This document shows positions 27,853-36,321 of a DNA stretch of 64,000 bases, in pieces. The notes under the pieces are model-generated. The model searched no databases, was not told the origin of the DNA, and saw only the letters and a list, made by a program, of their open reading frames with translations. Each line of letters begins with the position of its first letter. Positions within the stretch are counted from its first letter, which is position 1. The stretch is from Candidatus Binatia bacterium. Its GTDB lineage: Bacteria > Desulfobacterota > Binatia > UBA12015. The stretch covers positions 62,001 to 126,000 of the forward strand of contig JAQWRY010000073.1 in NCBI GenBank assembly GCA_029243485.1, given 5' to 3'. Both the position numbers and the translations under genes were made by a program.

Positions 27853-28260
27853 ATGCTGACCACGGAGCAGCTTCAGGCCACGATGAAAGGCTTGTTTCCC
27901 GAAGTGCTGGGAGTGCGCCTCATGGAAGCGACGGAGGATCGCATCGTCGCCGAGATGGATCCCCGCGAAGACCTCTGCACGCTACCCGGCCGGATTCACG
28001 GCGGTGCGCTCATGGCCTTCGCGGACACGCTCGGCGCTTACGGCACCTTTCTCAACCTGCCCAAGGGTGCCGGCACGACCACGATCGAATCGAAGACGAA
28101 CTTCTTTGCGAGTCCGAAGTTCGGTGTTCCGATTCAAGCCGTCTCGACACCACTGCATCGCGGCCGAAGCACGATGGTGTGGCAGACGAGAATGGAATCG
28201 GCAGGACGGTTGGTCGCCCTCGTCACGCAGACCCAGATGGTTCTGTTCCTCGAGGGCTGA
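27853..28260 (+). CDS. PaaI-type hotdog thioesterase
   Basis: 135 residues. The hotdog core includes GRIHGGALMAFADTLGAYGTF, the PaaI signature in which the HGG(A) loop and the acidic residue two turns later are catalytic, and TTIESKTNFF. It should hydrolyse acyl- or aryl-CoA esters. Separated by 90 nt from the upstream hydrolase lipoprotein. No Shine-Dalgarno visible. It is not part of the men operon 10 kb away, whose DHNA-CoA thioesterase (MenI) is missing; members of this superfamily can be MenI, but nothing specific here supports that. Confidence 0.85.
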   Translation: MLTTEQLQATMKGLFPEVLGVRLMEATEDRIVAEMDPREDLCTLPGRIHGGALMAFADTLGAYGTFLNLPKGAGTTTIESKTNFFASPKFGVPIQAVSTPLHRGRSTMVWQTRMESAGRLVALVTQTQMVLFLEG

Positions 28261-28303
28261 TGTCGGCGGAACGCGCGCCGCGCGCTGCCGCCTGAGGTGT
28301 AGG

Positions 28304-28771
28304 TCAGAGACTACGCTTCTTGCGGCGAAGGTTGCGTCGGCTGCCCTTGGGCTTACCGGCACCACCGCGCGGTCCACCTGGACCGCCGCTACCACCACCA
28401 CCGCCACCACCGCCACCACCACCGAACGGTGAGGGGCCGCCGAAGTCGGGTCCTCCCTGGTTCGGATTGAAGGAGGGGGTACGGGGGCGACGTTCCTGCG
28501 CTTCGTTCACGCGTAGCGCGCGACCGTTCAGCTCGAAGCCGTCGAAGCGCTGCGTCGCAGTGGTAGCTGCGGACGAGTCCGAGAACTCCACGAAAGCGAA
28601 CCCACGAGGTCGACCGGTTTCGCGGTCCGTGGGGAGAAAGACCTCGGCGATCTCGCCGATGTCTCCGAACAGTTTCTCGAGCTCAGCCTTCGTCGTGTCG
28701 AAGCTCACGTTCCCAACAAACAGTTTTGCGCTAATGATGTCCTCCAGGTTCGATGGTGGCCGATGGGCCAC
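28304..28771 (-). CDS. RRM-type RNA-binding protein with poly-glycine tail
   Basis: 155 residues if begun at GTG 28771. One RRM: RNP2 KLFVGNVSF, RNP1 RGFAFVEF, about residues 15-93. A glycine-rich tail (about 110-140, with an 11-Gly run) leads into a basic C-terminus (KPKGSRRNLRRKKRSL). These are the small bacterial glycine-rich RRM proteins, thought to act as RNA chaperones in cold or stress. Typical relatives begin directly with M(S)xKLFVGN. Here the only in-frame codon at that place is ATT, with GGAGG 5 nt upstream, so an ATT start (12-13 residues shorter) is possible. Confidence 0.85.
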   Translation of the reverse strand: MAHRPPSNLEDIISAKLFVGNVSFDTTKAELEKLFGDIGEIAEVFLPTDRETGRPRGFAFVEFSDSSAATTATQRFDGFELNGRALRVNEAQERRPRTPSFNPNQGGPDFGGPSPFGGGGGGGGGGGSGGPGGPRGGAGKPKGSRRNLRRKKRSL

Positions 28772-28872
28772 GCGGACGACGGACCACCAAGGCCCACCTC
28801 CACTTTGGCCTTACCATAACAGGCGAAACCGCGGTCTACAGGGCCTAGAATCCATGTGGGCCCAGACAAGGG

Positions 28873-29540
28873 ATGGCCGGTTCCGGCCGGCCTCGACGGG
28901 GTTCTGAGGGGTCGTGTACACTTTGGTTTGCAGCGGGAGAGGGGCTGGTGGGGTGGCGGAGGGGCGGAGGAGCCGCTGGATCAAGGCGGAGAATCGCGGC
29001 GGTGGTGGTCGCGACCGTCGCCCTGGGTGGTCCGGCGACCCGACAGGCCCAAACCGTTGCGCCGTCTGGGTTTCTGGGGGCGGATGCGTCGTCGCTGGCC
29101 AAGGGCCAGGACGACCAACCCAAGCTTTTCTACCTGGACCAGGTGGTCAGCTGGAAGAGTTTTGGATGCCGTTCTGCTCGGTCCGGTGACGATTTGGCGA
29201 AATCTGGGAAGTGAGGGGCATTTCACAGACCGACGAGCAGACGCTGGCGAACAGCTTGCATGGTCTGCTGTACCGCGTTCTCGCAAAGGACTGGCAGATG
29301 GCCACTGCGCGGGGGCCCAATACGCTCCGTTTCCAGGTGGCGCTCACCCAACTCGACGGCAGTGACGTCGTCTTGAACGTGGGGTCGACGGCCGCATCGG
29401 GCAGAAGCGCCTGATGGGGCTCGTGGGAGAAGTGGAGCGACGTCGACTCGGCCATGGAGTACTGGGGCGAGATGTTCCGCTCCGATTTCTGTGAGCAGCG
29501 TGGTGCGGGCAGCTGCACGAAGCCCGAGGCCGACGACCTT
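28873..29540 (+). pseudogene. DUF3313-like exported protein gene with two frameshifts and a stop
   Basis: Pieces in three frames join into one DUF3313-like protein: APSGFLGADASSL...VVSWKSF, then DAVLLGPVTIWRN, then GISQTDEQTLANSLHGLLYRVL and PNTLRFQVALTQLDGSD, then (past TGA 29412) WSDVDSAMEYWGEMFRSDF. Deleting one G near 29163 and one G in the GGGG at 29215-29218 restores continuous reading. The in-frame TGA at 29412-29414 remains. The N-terminal part has a hydrophobic signal (IAAVVVATVALGG). Either a real pseudogene or one with two homopolymer errors plus a nonsense codon. Confidence 0.6.
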
Positions 29541-29721
29541 TTAGGGTCCTGGCCGGCGTCGCGTGCGGTAGTGGTGGAAGGACTGCACGCAGAGGCGTAC
29601 ACTGGGCTCGGAAGCGGCCGGAGCGAGTTGAATCTCCGGCTCGAGGACCGAGGGGCCGGTAGACAGCCGGTGTCCGCGGGGGGCGGTAGGGTGTGGTGAT
29701 GGGGACGCGGAGGAAACCTCG

Positions 29722-31239
29722 ATGACGGTGGCGGAACTCGTTGCGTTCGTTCCGTTCGTGCTGCAGGCCGTTTTTCTGGTCGGCGGTGTGGTCCTGCTGG
29801 TCTGGCTAGCCTCGGTGCGCCGGGGATTGTCGGCGTTGGAGTCGGCGACGTTGGATCAGGCCGAGGAGGCGGAGCGGAGTCGCGACGCGAACCTCGCGGC
29901 GCAGGCAACCCAGGTAGCCCTGGCCTCACGCCTCGAAGCGATCGAGAAGGCGCACGTCGATGCCGAGAAGCGCCTTCGCGAAGAGATCGGCCAGAATCGA
30001 CGCGAGGCAGCCGACAACGCACGGATCGGTCGCGAAGAACTCGGCGCCACGCTCGGTCGCGTGGCCGACTCGATGCAGGAGCGGCTCGGCGAGATGGCGA
30101 CCGCGCAGGCTGCTCGCCTCGACGCCTTCTCGACCCGCCTCGAGGGGCAAGCGGCCGCGAATGAGAAGAAGCTCACGTCGCTCACGCGCTCGAACGAAGA
30201 AAAACTCGAGCAGCTACGGCAGGCGGTCGACGACCGGCTCGGGCAGATGCGGCGAGACAACGGCGAGCAGCTCGAGCGCATGCGGGCCACGGTGGACGAG
30301 AAGCTCCAGGGTACACTCGAAAAGCGCCTGGGCGAGTCGTTCAAGCAGGTTTCGGAGCGCCTCGAGCAGGTGCATCAAGGCCTCGGCGAAATGCAGACGC
30401 TCGCCGGTGGCGTGGGGGATCTCAAGCGCGTCCTGTCGAACGTGAAGCTCCGCGGCGGCTGGGGAGAGGTGCAGTTGGGGGCGCTCCTCGAGGACATGCT
30501 CACGCCGGACCAATACGTCCGCAACGTGCGCCCGCGCGAGGAGAGCGCCGAGGTCGTGGAATTCGCGATTCGGCTGCCCGGCAAAGAGGGCGATCCGGAC
30601 GACGCCGTCTGGCTCCCTATCGACGCGAAGTTCCCGCTCGAGGATTATCAGCGCCTCGTCGACGCGAGTGAGGCGGGGGACCGCGTCGCTCTGGAGGCCG
30701 CCGCAAAGGATCTCGAGAGGCAGATCCTGAGCTGTGCGAAGGACATCTCGACGAAGTACATCCACCCGCCTCTCACGACGGACTTCGCCGTGATGTTTCT
30801 ACCGACCGAGGGCTTGTACGCCGAGATCGTTCGCCGGCCTGGGCTCGTGGACCGGCTTCAGCGCGAGCGCCGTGTGGTCGTGGCCGGACCGTCGACCTTT
30901 GCGGGGCTCTTGAACAGCCTGCAGATGGGGTTCCGGACCTTGGCTATCCAGGAGCGCTCCAGCGAGGTTTGGCAGTTGCTCGGCGCCGTGAAGACGGAGT
31001 TCGGGAAGTTCGGTGACACGCTCGATGGCGTCAACAGGAAGCTGGCGCAGGCCTCGAAGACGATGGACGACGCCGCGAGGCGCTCGCGCGCGATCGAGCG
31101 GAAGCTGCGCGATGTGGAAGAGATCCCTGTGGGGGGCGGTACGTTGGGGGTGCTCGAAGAGGGGCTGGACGCCGACGCTTCGTCTGAAGGAGAGAGTAGC
31201 GAGGAGGCTGCGCGGCATGCGCGTGTGGCTGTGGCCTGA
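29722..31239 (+). CDS. rmuC: DNA recombination protein RmuC
   Basis: 505 residues. An N-terminal membrane helix (LVAFVPFVLQAVFLVGGVVLLVWLA), a long coiled coil (about 40-235) and the RmuC domain (about 240-450) containing GGWGEVQLGALLEDML, WLPIDAKFPLEDYQRL and FLPTEGLYAEI. RmuC is a PD-(D/E)XK-related nuclease-fold protein that limits inversions at short inverted repeats; DAKFP holds its conserved acidic and basic residues. GGAGGAA lies just before the ATG. The C-terminal acidic tail overlaps the next gene by 23 nt. Confidence 0.92.
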   Translation: MTVAELVAFVPFVLQAVFLVGGVVLLVWLASVRRGLSALESATLDQAEEAERSRDANLAAQATQVALASRLEAIEKAHVDAEKRLREEIGQNRREAADNARIGREELGATLGRVADSMQERLGEMATAQAARLDAFSTRLEGQAAANEKKLTSLTRSNEEKLEQLRQAVDDRLGQMRRDNGEQLERMRATVDEKLQGTLEKRLGESFKQVSERLEQVHQGLGEMQTLAGGVGDLKRVLSNVKLRGGWGEVQLGALLEDMLTPDQYVRNVRPREESAEVVEFAIRLPGKEGDPDDAVWLPIDAKFPLEDYQRLVDASEAGDRVALEAAAKDLERQILSCAKDISTKYIHPPLTTDFAVMFLPTEGLYAEIVRRPGLVDRLQRERRVVVAGPSTFAGLLNSLQMGFRTLAIQERSSEVWQLLGAVKTEFGKFGDTLDGVNRKLAQASKTMDDAARRSRAIERKLRDVEEIPVGGGTLGVLEEGLDADASSEGESSEEAARHARVAVA

Positions 31240-31915
31240 CGCGCGTCGGCGCATCTGCGCCGGATGGATGGGTCTCATGCTGGCGTTGGCCGCTCCGGTG
31301 GCGGCGCGGGAGCCTGCGCCGGAGATCGATCCTGCTTCGGAGCCCGAACCTGCGCCCGAACCGCCGTCGGACCTGCCCCATGCGCACGTCTCGGCCGGGG
31401 ACATTTCAGTGGGTGCCTCCGGCGGTTTTGGCTTCGGATTCGTCCGAGCTCCGGCGTACCGCGGGGGCGAGACCGACGACGTGAACGCGATCGCTCTGTT
31501 TCCGCAGATCGGGTACCGCGTGACGGATCGCTTGGGCGGAGACGGATGGTACGCGGGTTCGTTCGAAGTTCTGCTCGAAGGGAACCTTCTGTGGGAAACG
31601 CACCCGCACAGCGGTTTCGGCGGCGGGGCGGGGCTGCTGTTGCGCTACGATCTCCTGTCGGTCCCCTACGTGATCCCGTTCGGGGAGATCGGCGGCGGCA
31701 TGCTCGATCTGGACTTCGGGCTCGACGACCAGGCCGACGGCTTCAACTTCTCGCTGCACGGCGGGGCGGGCGTGCGCTACTTCATCACGCCCAACTGGTC
31801 GGCCTCGCTCGCCTGCCGGTGGCAGCACATCTCCAACGCTGGGACCACGCTGCCGAACGACGGTATCGACATGATTCAGCCGCTGTTGGGGCTGTCTTAC
31901 GTCTTCGACCGCTAA
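31217..31915 (+). CDS. PagL-like lipid A 3-O-deacylase / acyloxyacyl hydrolase
   Basis: 232 residues from the ATG at 31217, with GAGGAGG 9 nt upstream, inside the rmuC 3' end. A signal peptide (MGLMLALAAPVAA) is followed by an EPEPAPEPP linker and an outer-membrane beta barrel with alternating aromatic strands. The PagL active site H204-x-S206 is in RWQHISNAGTTLPNDGID, and the protein ends in the aromatic YVFDR. It should remove the 3-O acyl chain of lipid A in the outer membrane. The C-terminal Phe-x-x needed for BAM recognition is approximated by VFDR. Confidence 0.85.
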   Translation: MRVWLWPDARRRICAGWMGLMLALAAPVAAREPAPEIDPASEPEPAPEPPSDLPHAHVSAGDISVGASGGFGFGFVRAPAYRGGETDDVNAIALFPQIGYRVTDRLGGDGWYAGSFEVLLEGNLLWETHPHSGFGGGAGLLLRYDLLSVPYVIPFGEIGGGMLDLDFGLDDQADGFNFSLHGGAGVRYFITPNWSASLACRWQHISNAGTTLPNDGIDMIQPLLGLSYVFDR

Positions 31916-31965
31916 TCGACCGCCCGCGGGTCGCGTGGACGCGGCGGACCGGCCGCCTCGGCGCT

Positions 31966-33078
31966 TCAGCCGCCGACGTGCGCCGTCCGTGCCTTGGGTT
32001 GCGCGCTGCGCTGCGTGGCGGAGCTGCTTCGGTATCGCTGTGCGTAGAGCGCCGTCGTTTCCTTCAGGCGCTTCGCGATCTCGGCGCGGAGTTCGGGGGG
32101 CTGCACGACCTCGACCCACGGACTCGTCGACATGATCCAGTTCGAGAGCTCGGTCGTGCCGCGCACCTTGAGTTCCAGATGCGTCTTCCCGTCGGATCCG
32201 CGGAAGAACTTCTGCGTCGCGTGGAGTTGCCGGGCGCGCAGGTACGCTTCGGTCTCGGCGTTCTGGATCGCCAATTCGACGCGGGTGGTCTCCCCGTCGA
32301 CGATTCCGAACATGCCGTTGGTGTGGCGCGCGGGGTCGAAGCCCTTGGGGTAGTTGAAGTGTATCTTTAGCCCCTCGCCGTCGACCTTGGTCTCGACGGA
32401 GCGGATCCGATCGACGGCCAGCCAGACGGTCTTGCGGTATTGCGAGCTGCGGCCGAGGAGGTAGAGACCTCCGCGGTGCTCGACGAGGGAGTAGGGGTCG
32501 AAGTCGTGGGTGCGGCCTTCGCCTACGACGCCGCCGTAATCGATCACGAGGCGCATCTGGTCGATCAGCGCGCGGAGGAGCAGATCGAGTTCGTCCTCCA
32601 TAGTGGAGTAGCTCTTGGGCAGGTGTGCGAGGGCGAAGAACTTGCGGTCGGCGTTTTCCAGGCGGCGCCGCGCCGCGGCCGGAACCGTCTTCAGCATCTT
32701 GCCCCAGAGATCCTTGTTCACGGACTCGAAGACCGTTCCCTCGAGGACGCGGGCAAGGCGGAGCGTGAAGAAGAGCGCCAGGACTTCGTAGTCGGTCGTT
32801 GCGGGGCCGGTGTGCGTGTCGGCCAGCTTCACGAAACGTCGGTCGCCGCGTCGGACGACTTCGAGAAGAGGGCGCTCGCGCTGGTCGACGAGTTCACGAC
32901 GGCATGCCTCGAGATAGCGGGCGAGCGTGCGTTCGGTGATCCGGAGATCCTCCTGGATGGCCTCGAAGCTCCAGCCATTCGGACGCTCGCGTAGTTCGTG
33001 AACGAGTCGGGCCAACCGGGTCGCTGCTCCGTAGGTTGGCTTGCGTCCCTGGGTGGTCCTTTTCTTCTGGCGTGGCAT
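31966..33078 (-). CDS. WYL-domain transcriptional regulator
   Basis: 370 residues from the ATG at 33078, preceded by GGGGGAG. A basic lead (MPRQKKRTTQGRK), an HTH_11/DeoR-type winged helix (about 15-75: RLVHELRERPNGWSFEAIQEDLRITERTLARYL), a helical linker, and a WYL domain (about 190-280; YSLVEHRGGLYLLGRS in place of the canonical W-Y-L core). The C-terminal WCX extension ends in a disordered tail. WYL regulators sense nucleic acids or small ligands and often control defence or DNA-damage genes. No obvious target gene adjoins; convergent with the pagL-like gene. Confidence 0.85.
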   Translation of the reverse strand: MPRQKKRTTQGRKPTYGAATRLARLVHELRERPNGWSFEAIQEDLRITERTLARYLEACRRELVDQRERPLLEVVRRGDRRFVKLADTHTGPATTDYEVLALFFTLRLARVLEGTVFESVNKDLWGKMLKTVPAAARRRLENADRKFFALAHLPKSYSTMEDELDLLLRALIDQMRLVIDYGGVVGEGRTHDFDPYSLVEHRGGLYLLGRSSQYRKTVWLAVDRIRSVETKVDGEGLKIHFNYPKGFDPARHTNGMFGIVDGETTRVELAIQNAETEAYLRARQLHATQKFFRGSDGKTHLELKVRGTTELSNWIMSTSPWVEVVQPPELRAEIAKRLKETTALYAQRYRSSSATQRSAQPKARTAHVGG

Positions 33079-33464
33079 CACTCCCCCTTCGACAACGGGT
33101 GTCTCTGAAGAGCTACTAATAAGAGACCCTGCGGGATGCAGAAAGATGCCGAACCCGTGATTCGTCGTACGAACGTTCGAGATGTGGGCCGCGAACGGGA
33201 ACGGCAAGTAGCGCTGGCCCCCTGCGGCTCGGCGGGCCCGACTCCGAGGCGTGGGCTGATGTGCACGATCGGGACGCGGGAGCCACTACCGGTTCCGCCG
33301 AGGATCGCTCCGACCCGACAGCGACTCTCGTGCCCGGCCGAGATCAGCAGAAGTTCCCGTGCCCGTCGGAGATCAAGACGAACCTCCGAAGGCTCCCCCG
33401 CCGCCGCCGCGACAAGAGTGACGAACGTCTCTACTTCTGGGCTGGGAGTCCCTCGACGTTAGTT
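33079..33464. other. Intergenic region with an imperfect tandem repeat
   Basis: 386 nt with no convincing gene on either strand. Two imperfect copies of a 29-30-nt unit stand head to tail at 33329-33357 and 33358-33387 (both begin CGTGCCCG and contain GAGATCA). The start of the WYL gene and its purine-rich ribosome site are at the left edge. A short plus-strand ORF has no supporting features. Confidence 0.4.
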
Positions 33465-33962
33465 CTACGCCTGTTCGACGCGGTTGAGCTCTGGGTCGGC
33501 GCGCTCGGCGTGCTTCTGCGAGAGGAACAGGCGGTAGCGCGCGTAGGTCCTCGGCCGCTTGGCCTCGAGCCAGGTGAAGAACTGTTCCGAGGTGCGGAAG
33601 GAGAACTTCTCTGCCGGCTCGTCCTCAGCGGTGAGCTGCTTCTCGCAGTCGCGCCAGTCGAAGTCTTTGCAGATGGCGGGGCGGTGGTCGTAGATGCCGC
33701 AGAGTCCCTTGTCCGTGAGGTTCTCGCAGCGCGTTTCCATCTGCAGGTACCACGCGCCTTCCCAGTCGATGTAGACCGAGATGCCTGCGTGATAGAGGTA
33801 CCAGGAGATGTGATCGTAGTCCTTCATCGTGGTGGGCTCGTCGATCTGGGTCGCGATGTAGGTGCAGCACTGAGAGCACGAGAAGCACGGATGGCCCGAG
33901 AGCTTCGTGAGCGTGGGAGGAGTCAGAGTCGGCTTCTTCGGGGTGCTGGACCGTTTGCTCAT
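33465..33962 (-). CDS. YkgJ-family cysteine-cluster protein
   Basis: 165 residues from the ATG at 33962. Cysteines lie in the YkgJ/CxxCxxCC pattern: CFSCSQCCTYIAT near the N-terminus, then CENLTDKGLCGIYDHRPAICKDFDWRDCE. The family probably binds a metal (Zn or Fe) cluster; its reaction is not established. The ORF continues upstream to 33998 but that part has no similarity to the family. A promoter-like TTGCTC-N17-TAATCG lies just before the ATG. Monocistronic between two gene-free stretches. Confidence 0.85.
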   Translation of the reverse strand: MSKRSSTPKKPTLTPPTLTKLSGHPCFSCSQCCTYIATQIDEPTTMKDYDHISWYLYHAGISVYIDWEGAWYLQMETRCENLTDKGLCGIYDHRPAICKDFDWRDCEKQLTAEDEPAEKFSFRTSEQFFTWLEAKRPRTYARYRLFLSQKHAERADPELNRVEQA

Positions 33963-33998
33963 ACCCGGGCGATTAAGCCATGCGTGGCAGGGGAGCAA
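33963..33998 (-). promoter_or_regulatory. Putative leaderless promoter of the YkgJ gene
   Basis: On the minus strand TTGCTC (33998-33993), a 17-nt spacer, TAATCG (33975-33970), then 7 nt to the ATG at 33962. No Shine-Dalgarno sequence. Confidence 0.45.
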
Positions 33999-34297
33999 GG
34001 GTTGTCTGCTCCGTGCCCGCCGAATTCCCGGTCGTGCGGGGGCTAGGGCAGGCCGAGGCTGGCCGCGCTGCAGTCGGTGAAGGCGGACCGGGGCGTTCTT
34101 CGCCTGGAACCGATCGGCTTCGTCGCGCAGGATCAGAGAGGTGCTGGGGCTGAAGAGTGCACAGCTCCGCTGCTGTCCCGCGAGGATCCGGATGGCGACC
34201 CGGCCCTGTGCGCCGGTCAGGGCGAGTGTCGTGGCGAGATCACGGCCTCCGAGGTTGTCAGGCCCCCAAAACGAGCGGCAAGCGAGAAAGCGGCCGG
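33999..34297. other. Gene-free stretch downstream of the histidine kinase
   Basis: About 300 nt in which I see no coding frame with family features on either strand, and no hairpin with a T-tract. A LytTR response regulator would normally be expected here, beside the LytS-type kinase, and is absent. Confidence 0.4.
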
Positions 34298-35410
34298 CTA
34301 CCCCTCGTCGTCAGCGATGCCACCCGCATCGAGCGCGCGATCGGGGACGCGGAGCGTGATGTGGGTTCCTTCCCCCGGATTGCTGCGGATCTCAGGAAGA
34401 TAGCTGCCTCCGTAGAGGTGCGTCAGCCGGTCACTCACGTTCCGGAGCCCGACGCCGGTCGCCCCGGTCGGTCTGTGGCCATCGGTGACCATTCCGACCC
34501 CGGAATCCTGGATGTTGAGCACGAGCTCCCGGCCCTCGACGCGCGCGCGGACGAAGATGTCGCCACCCCCGACCTTGTTGGAGATTCCGTGGCGCACGGC
34601 ATTCTCGACCAGCGGTTGGACGATGAGGGTGGGCACGATCCAGCGCTGGGCGTCCTGGGCTATGTCGAACTCCACGCGAAGCTGGTCCCCGAAGCGTGCC
34701 CGTTCGATGTCGAGGTATCCGTCGGCGATCTCGAGCTCGTCGGCGAGGGGGACGAACGTGCGGTCTTTGCTCTGTAGGAGGTAGCGAAAGATCTCTGCGA
34801 GTCGTTGCACGCACTCTTCGGCGCGAACGGGGTCGACCGTGATGAGGTGCGCGATCGAGTTCAGGCTGTTGAACAGGAAGTGTGGGTTGATCTGCGCGTG
34901 CAATGCCTGAAGCTGCGCGGAGGCCGCAAGCTCGTCGGCTTTTTCCGCGCGTGCTTCGAGGGCGCGCATCGGCTGCCACGCCTGATCGAACATCGATACG
35001 GCCAACGCTGCGGTCGGCAGGATTGGAAGAGCGAAGTACGGCCAGGCGCCTTCGGCGACGTGCCGGCCGGACGCGTCCTGCGAGAGCATCCAGATTCCGA
35101 ACCGGGCCAACAATACGGCGTTTACGACGAGGAACGACGTGCAAGTCATTCCCAGGATCGCGGCGATGGTCTGGCCGATGAGAGTCCGCCACCTTGACGG
35201 GGTTCGGATGCGCGGCAGCACGAACCTGAACAGTAAGATGTAAGCCGGCGCGTAGGCGACCGCTCCGAGAGTGATCTCAAGAGACAGGCTCCAATTGTCC
35301 TGTGAGACCCCGGCGATCAACCCGAGGAGCATGCCCGTCGCGATTGACGACCACAGCATGAGCCTCACCTGTCGCCACAGGACGCTGCGTTGCGAGGGGG
35401 CCGCTTCCAC
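34298..35410 (-). CDS. LytS/YehU-type sensor histidine kinase (His_kinase family), orphan
   Basis: 370 residues from GTG 35410. Four hydrophobic helices (about 15-35, 45-65, 75-100, 115-140) form a membrane sensor. The His_kinase box QINPHFLFNSLNSIAHLI carries the phospho-acceptor histidine, followed by the HATPase domain with PTLIVQPLVENAVRHGI (N box) and DSGVGM (G1 box). This class signals to LytTR regulators, but none is adjacent and the response regulator at 53657-54037 is a stand-alone receiver without a LytTR domain. The frame stays open far upstream through two other genes; that part is antisense shadow. Confidence 0.85.
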   Translation of the reverse strand: MEAAPSQRSVLWRQVRLMLWSSIATGMLLGLIAGVSQDNWSLSLEITLGAVAYAPAYILLFRFVLPRIRTPSRWRTLIGQTIAAILGMTCTSFLVVNAVLLARFGIWMLSQDASGRHVAEGAWPYFALPILPTAALAVSMFDQAWQPMRALEARAEKADELAASAQLQALHAQINPHFLFNSLNSIAHLITVDPVRAEECVQRLAEIFRYLLQSKDRTFVPLADELEIADGYLDIERARFGDQLRVEFDIAQDAQRWIVPTLIVQPLVENAVRHGISNKVGGGDIFVRARVEGRELVLNIQDSGVGMVTDGHRPTGATGVGLRNVSDRLTHLYGGSYLPEIRSNPGEGTHITLRVPDRALDAGGIADDEG

Positions 35411-35427
35411 GAGGGAGATCCTACACC

Positions 35428-36273
35428 TTAACCTGCGAGCGATGAAGTCGTCGTGGCGGTTGCCATGAGGGTCCGGGTTTCGACGTCGAGGATTTCCACC
35501 CGGTGCAGGGCCGTGCCGTTCCCTTCGCGGAGAAGCTCGCAGCGGGTCCGGTAGGGCCCCTTGCCCTGGGCCAGGTAGTGGACGGACAGGTCGGTGGCGA
35601 TCGCCGGCTCGCCGAGGAGGGCGCCCGTGGCGGCCTCGCAGGCGGCCTGGGCGAGAGTGGCCGTGATTCCGCCCTGGAGCGAGCCGAAGCTGTTCTTCGC
35701 GAAGTCGCTCGCGGGCAGCTCCACGATGCCGGCCGCGGCGTCGGTCGTCTGCAGCCCGAGTTCGGTCAGGAACGGGCTGCGCAGCCCGGAGTCGGGGCGC
35801 GCGAAGTCGACTCGGGTCTCCTCGGTCGGCTCGCTCGGGTGCTCGAGTTCCGAGGTGAGGTCGGGGCGACTGATGCGCACGAACGTCATGGTCGAGTGGG
35901 CGAGCGCGACACCCTCCGCGGTCCGCGACTCTTCTTCCGAGCCATAGCCGCGGACGGTGACCTCGAACACGGCGGTGGTGCGTCCGCTTCGCAGAAGAGT
36001 GGGCTCGGCCACGGCCAGCTCGACCGGTTCCCGTTCCTGCGCGTGGATCTCGAGTTCGGCCGTGGCGAGCCAGTCCGGCGCGATCGTGCGCATCGCGACT
36101 CCGGCGGCGGCAAGGTCGACGGCCACGGCTAGGGCACCCAGGGAAACGGCACCCGACGCGCTTCGAAGCTCCCGAGGCGTGGGCATGAGAACGCGGTCGG
36201 ACCGGTCCGGGGTCCGGATCATGCTGAACGCGAGACCTCGCAGGAGGTGCCGGTCGGGTGGGTACGCAGGCAT
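35428..36273 (-). CDS. Double-hotdog acyl-CoA thioesterase-like protein
   Basis: 281 residues with two hotdog repeats. The first (about 30-135) contains GAVSLGALAVAVDLAAAGVAM; the second (about 160-275) contains NSFGSLQGGITATLAQAACEAA, which keeps the PaaI-type GG loop, and TDLSVHYLAQGKGPYRTRCELLREG. Single-chain double hotdogs of this type hydrolyse medium or long acyl-CoAs. It lies 17 nt beyond the kinase GTG start, so the thioesterase and kinase could share a transcript. Substrate unknown. Confidence 0.8.
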   Translation of the reverse strand: MPAYPPDRHLLRGLAFSMIRTPDRSDRVLMPTPRELRSASGAVSLGALAVAVDLAAAGVAMRTIAPDWLATAELEIHAQEREPVELAVAEPTLLRSGRTTAVFEVTVRGYGSEEESRTAEGVALAHSTMTFVRISRPDLTSELEHPSEPTEETRVDFARPDSGLRSPFLTELGLQTTDAAAGIVELPASDFAKNSFGSLQGGITATLAQAACEAATGALLGEPAIATDLSVHYLAQGKGPYRTRCELLREGNGTALHRVEILDVETRTLMATATTTSSLAG

Positions 36274-36321
36274 ACTGGTGATGGGTAGCGACTCGCCGGG
36301 AGCGACGCGACTGTGACGTCC

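Noticed and set aside
28380-28432. Short CCACCG/CCACCA repeats considered as a CRISPR-like or minisatellite array
   Set aside because: They are glycine codons of the RRM protein tail, with no spacers.
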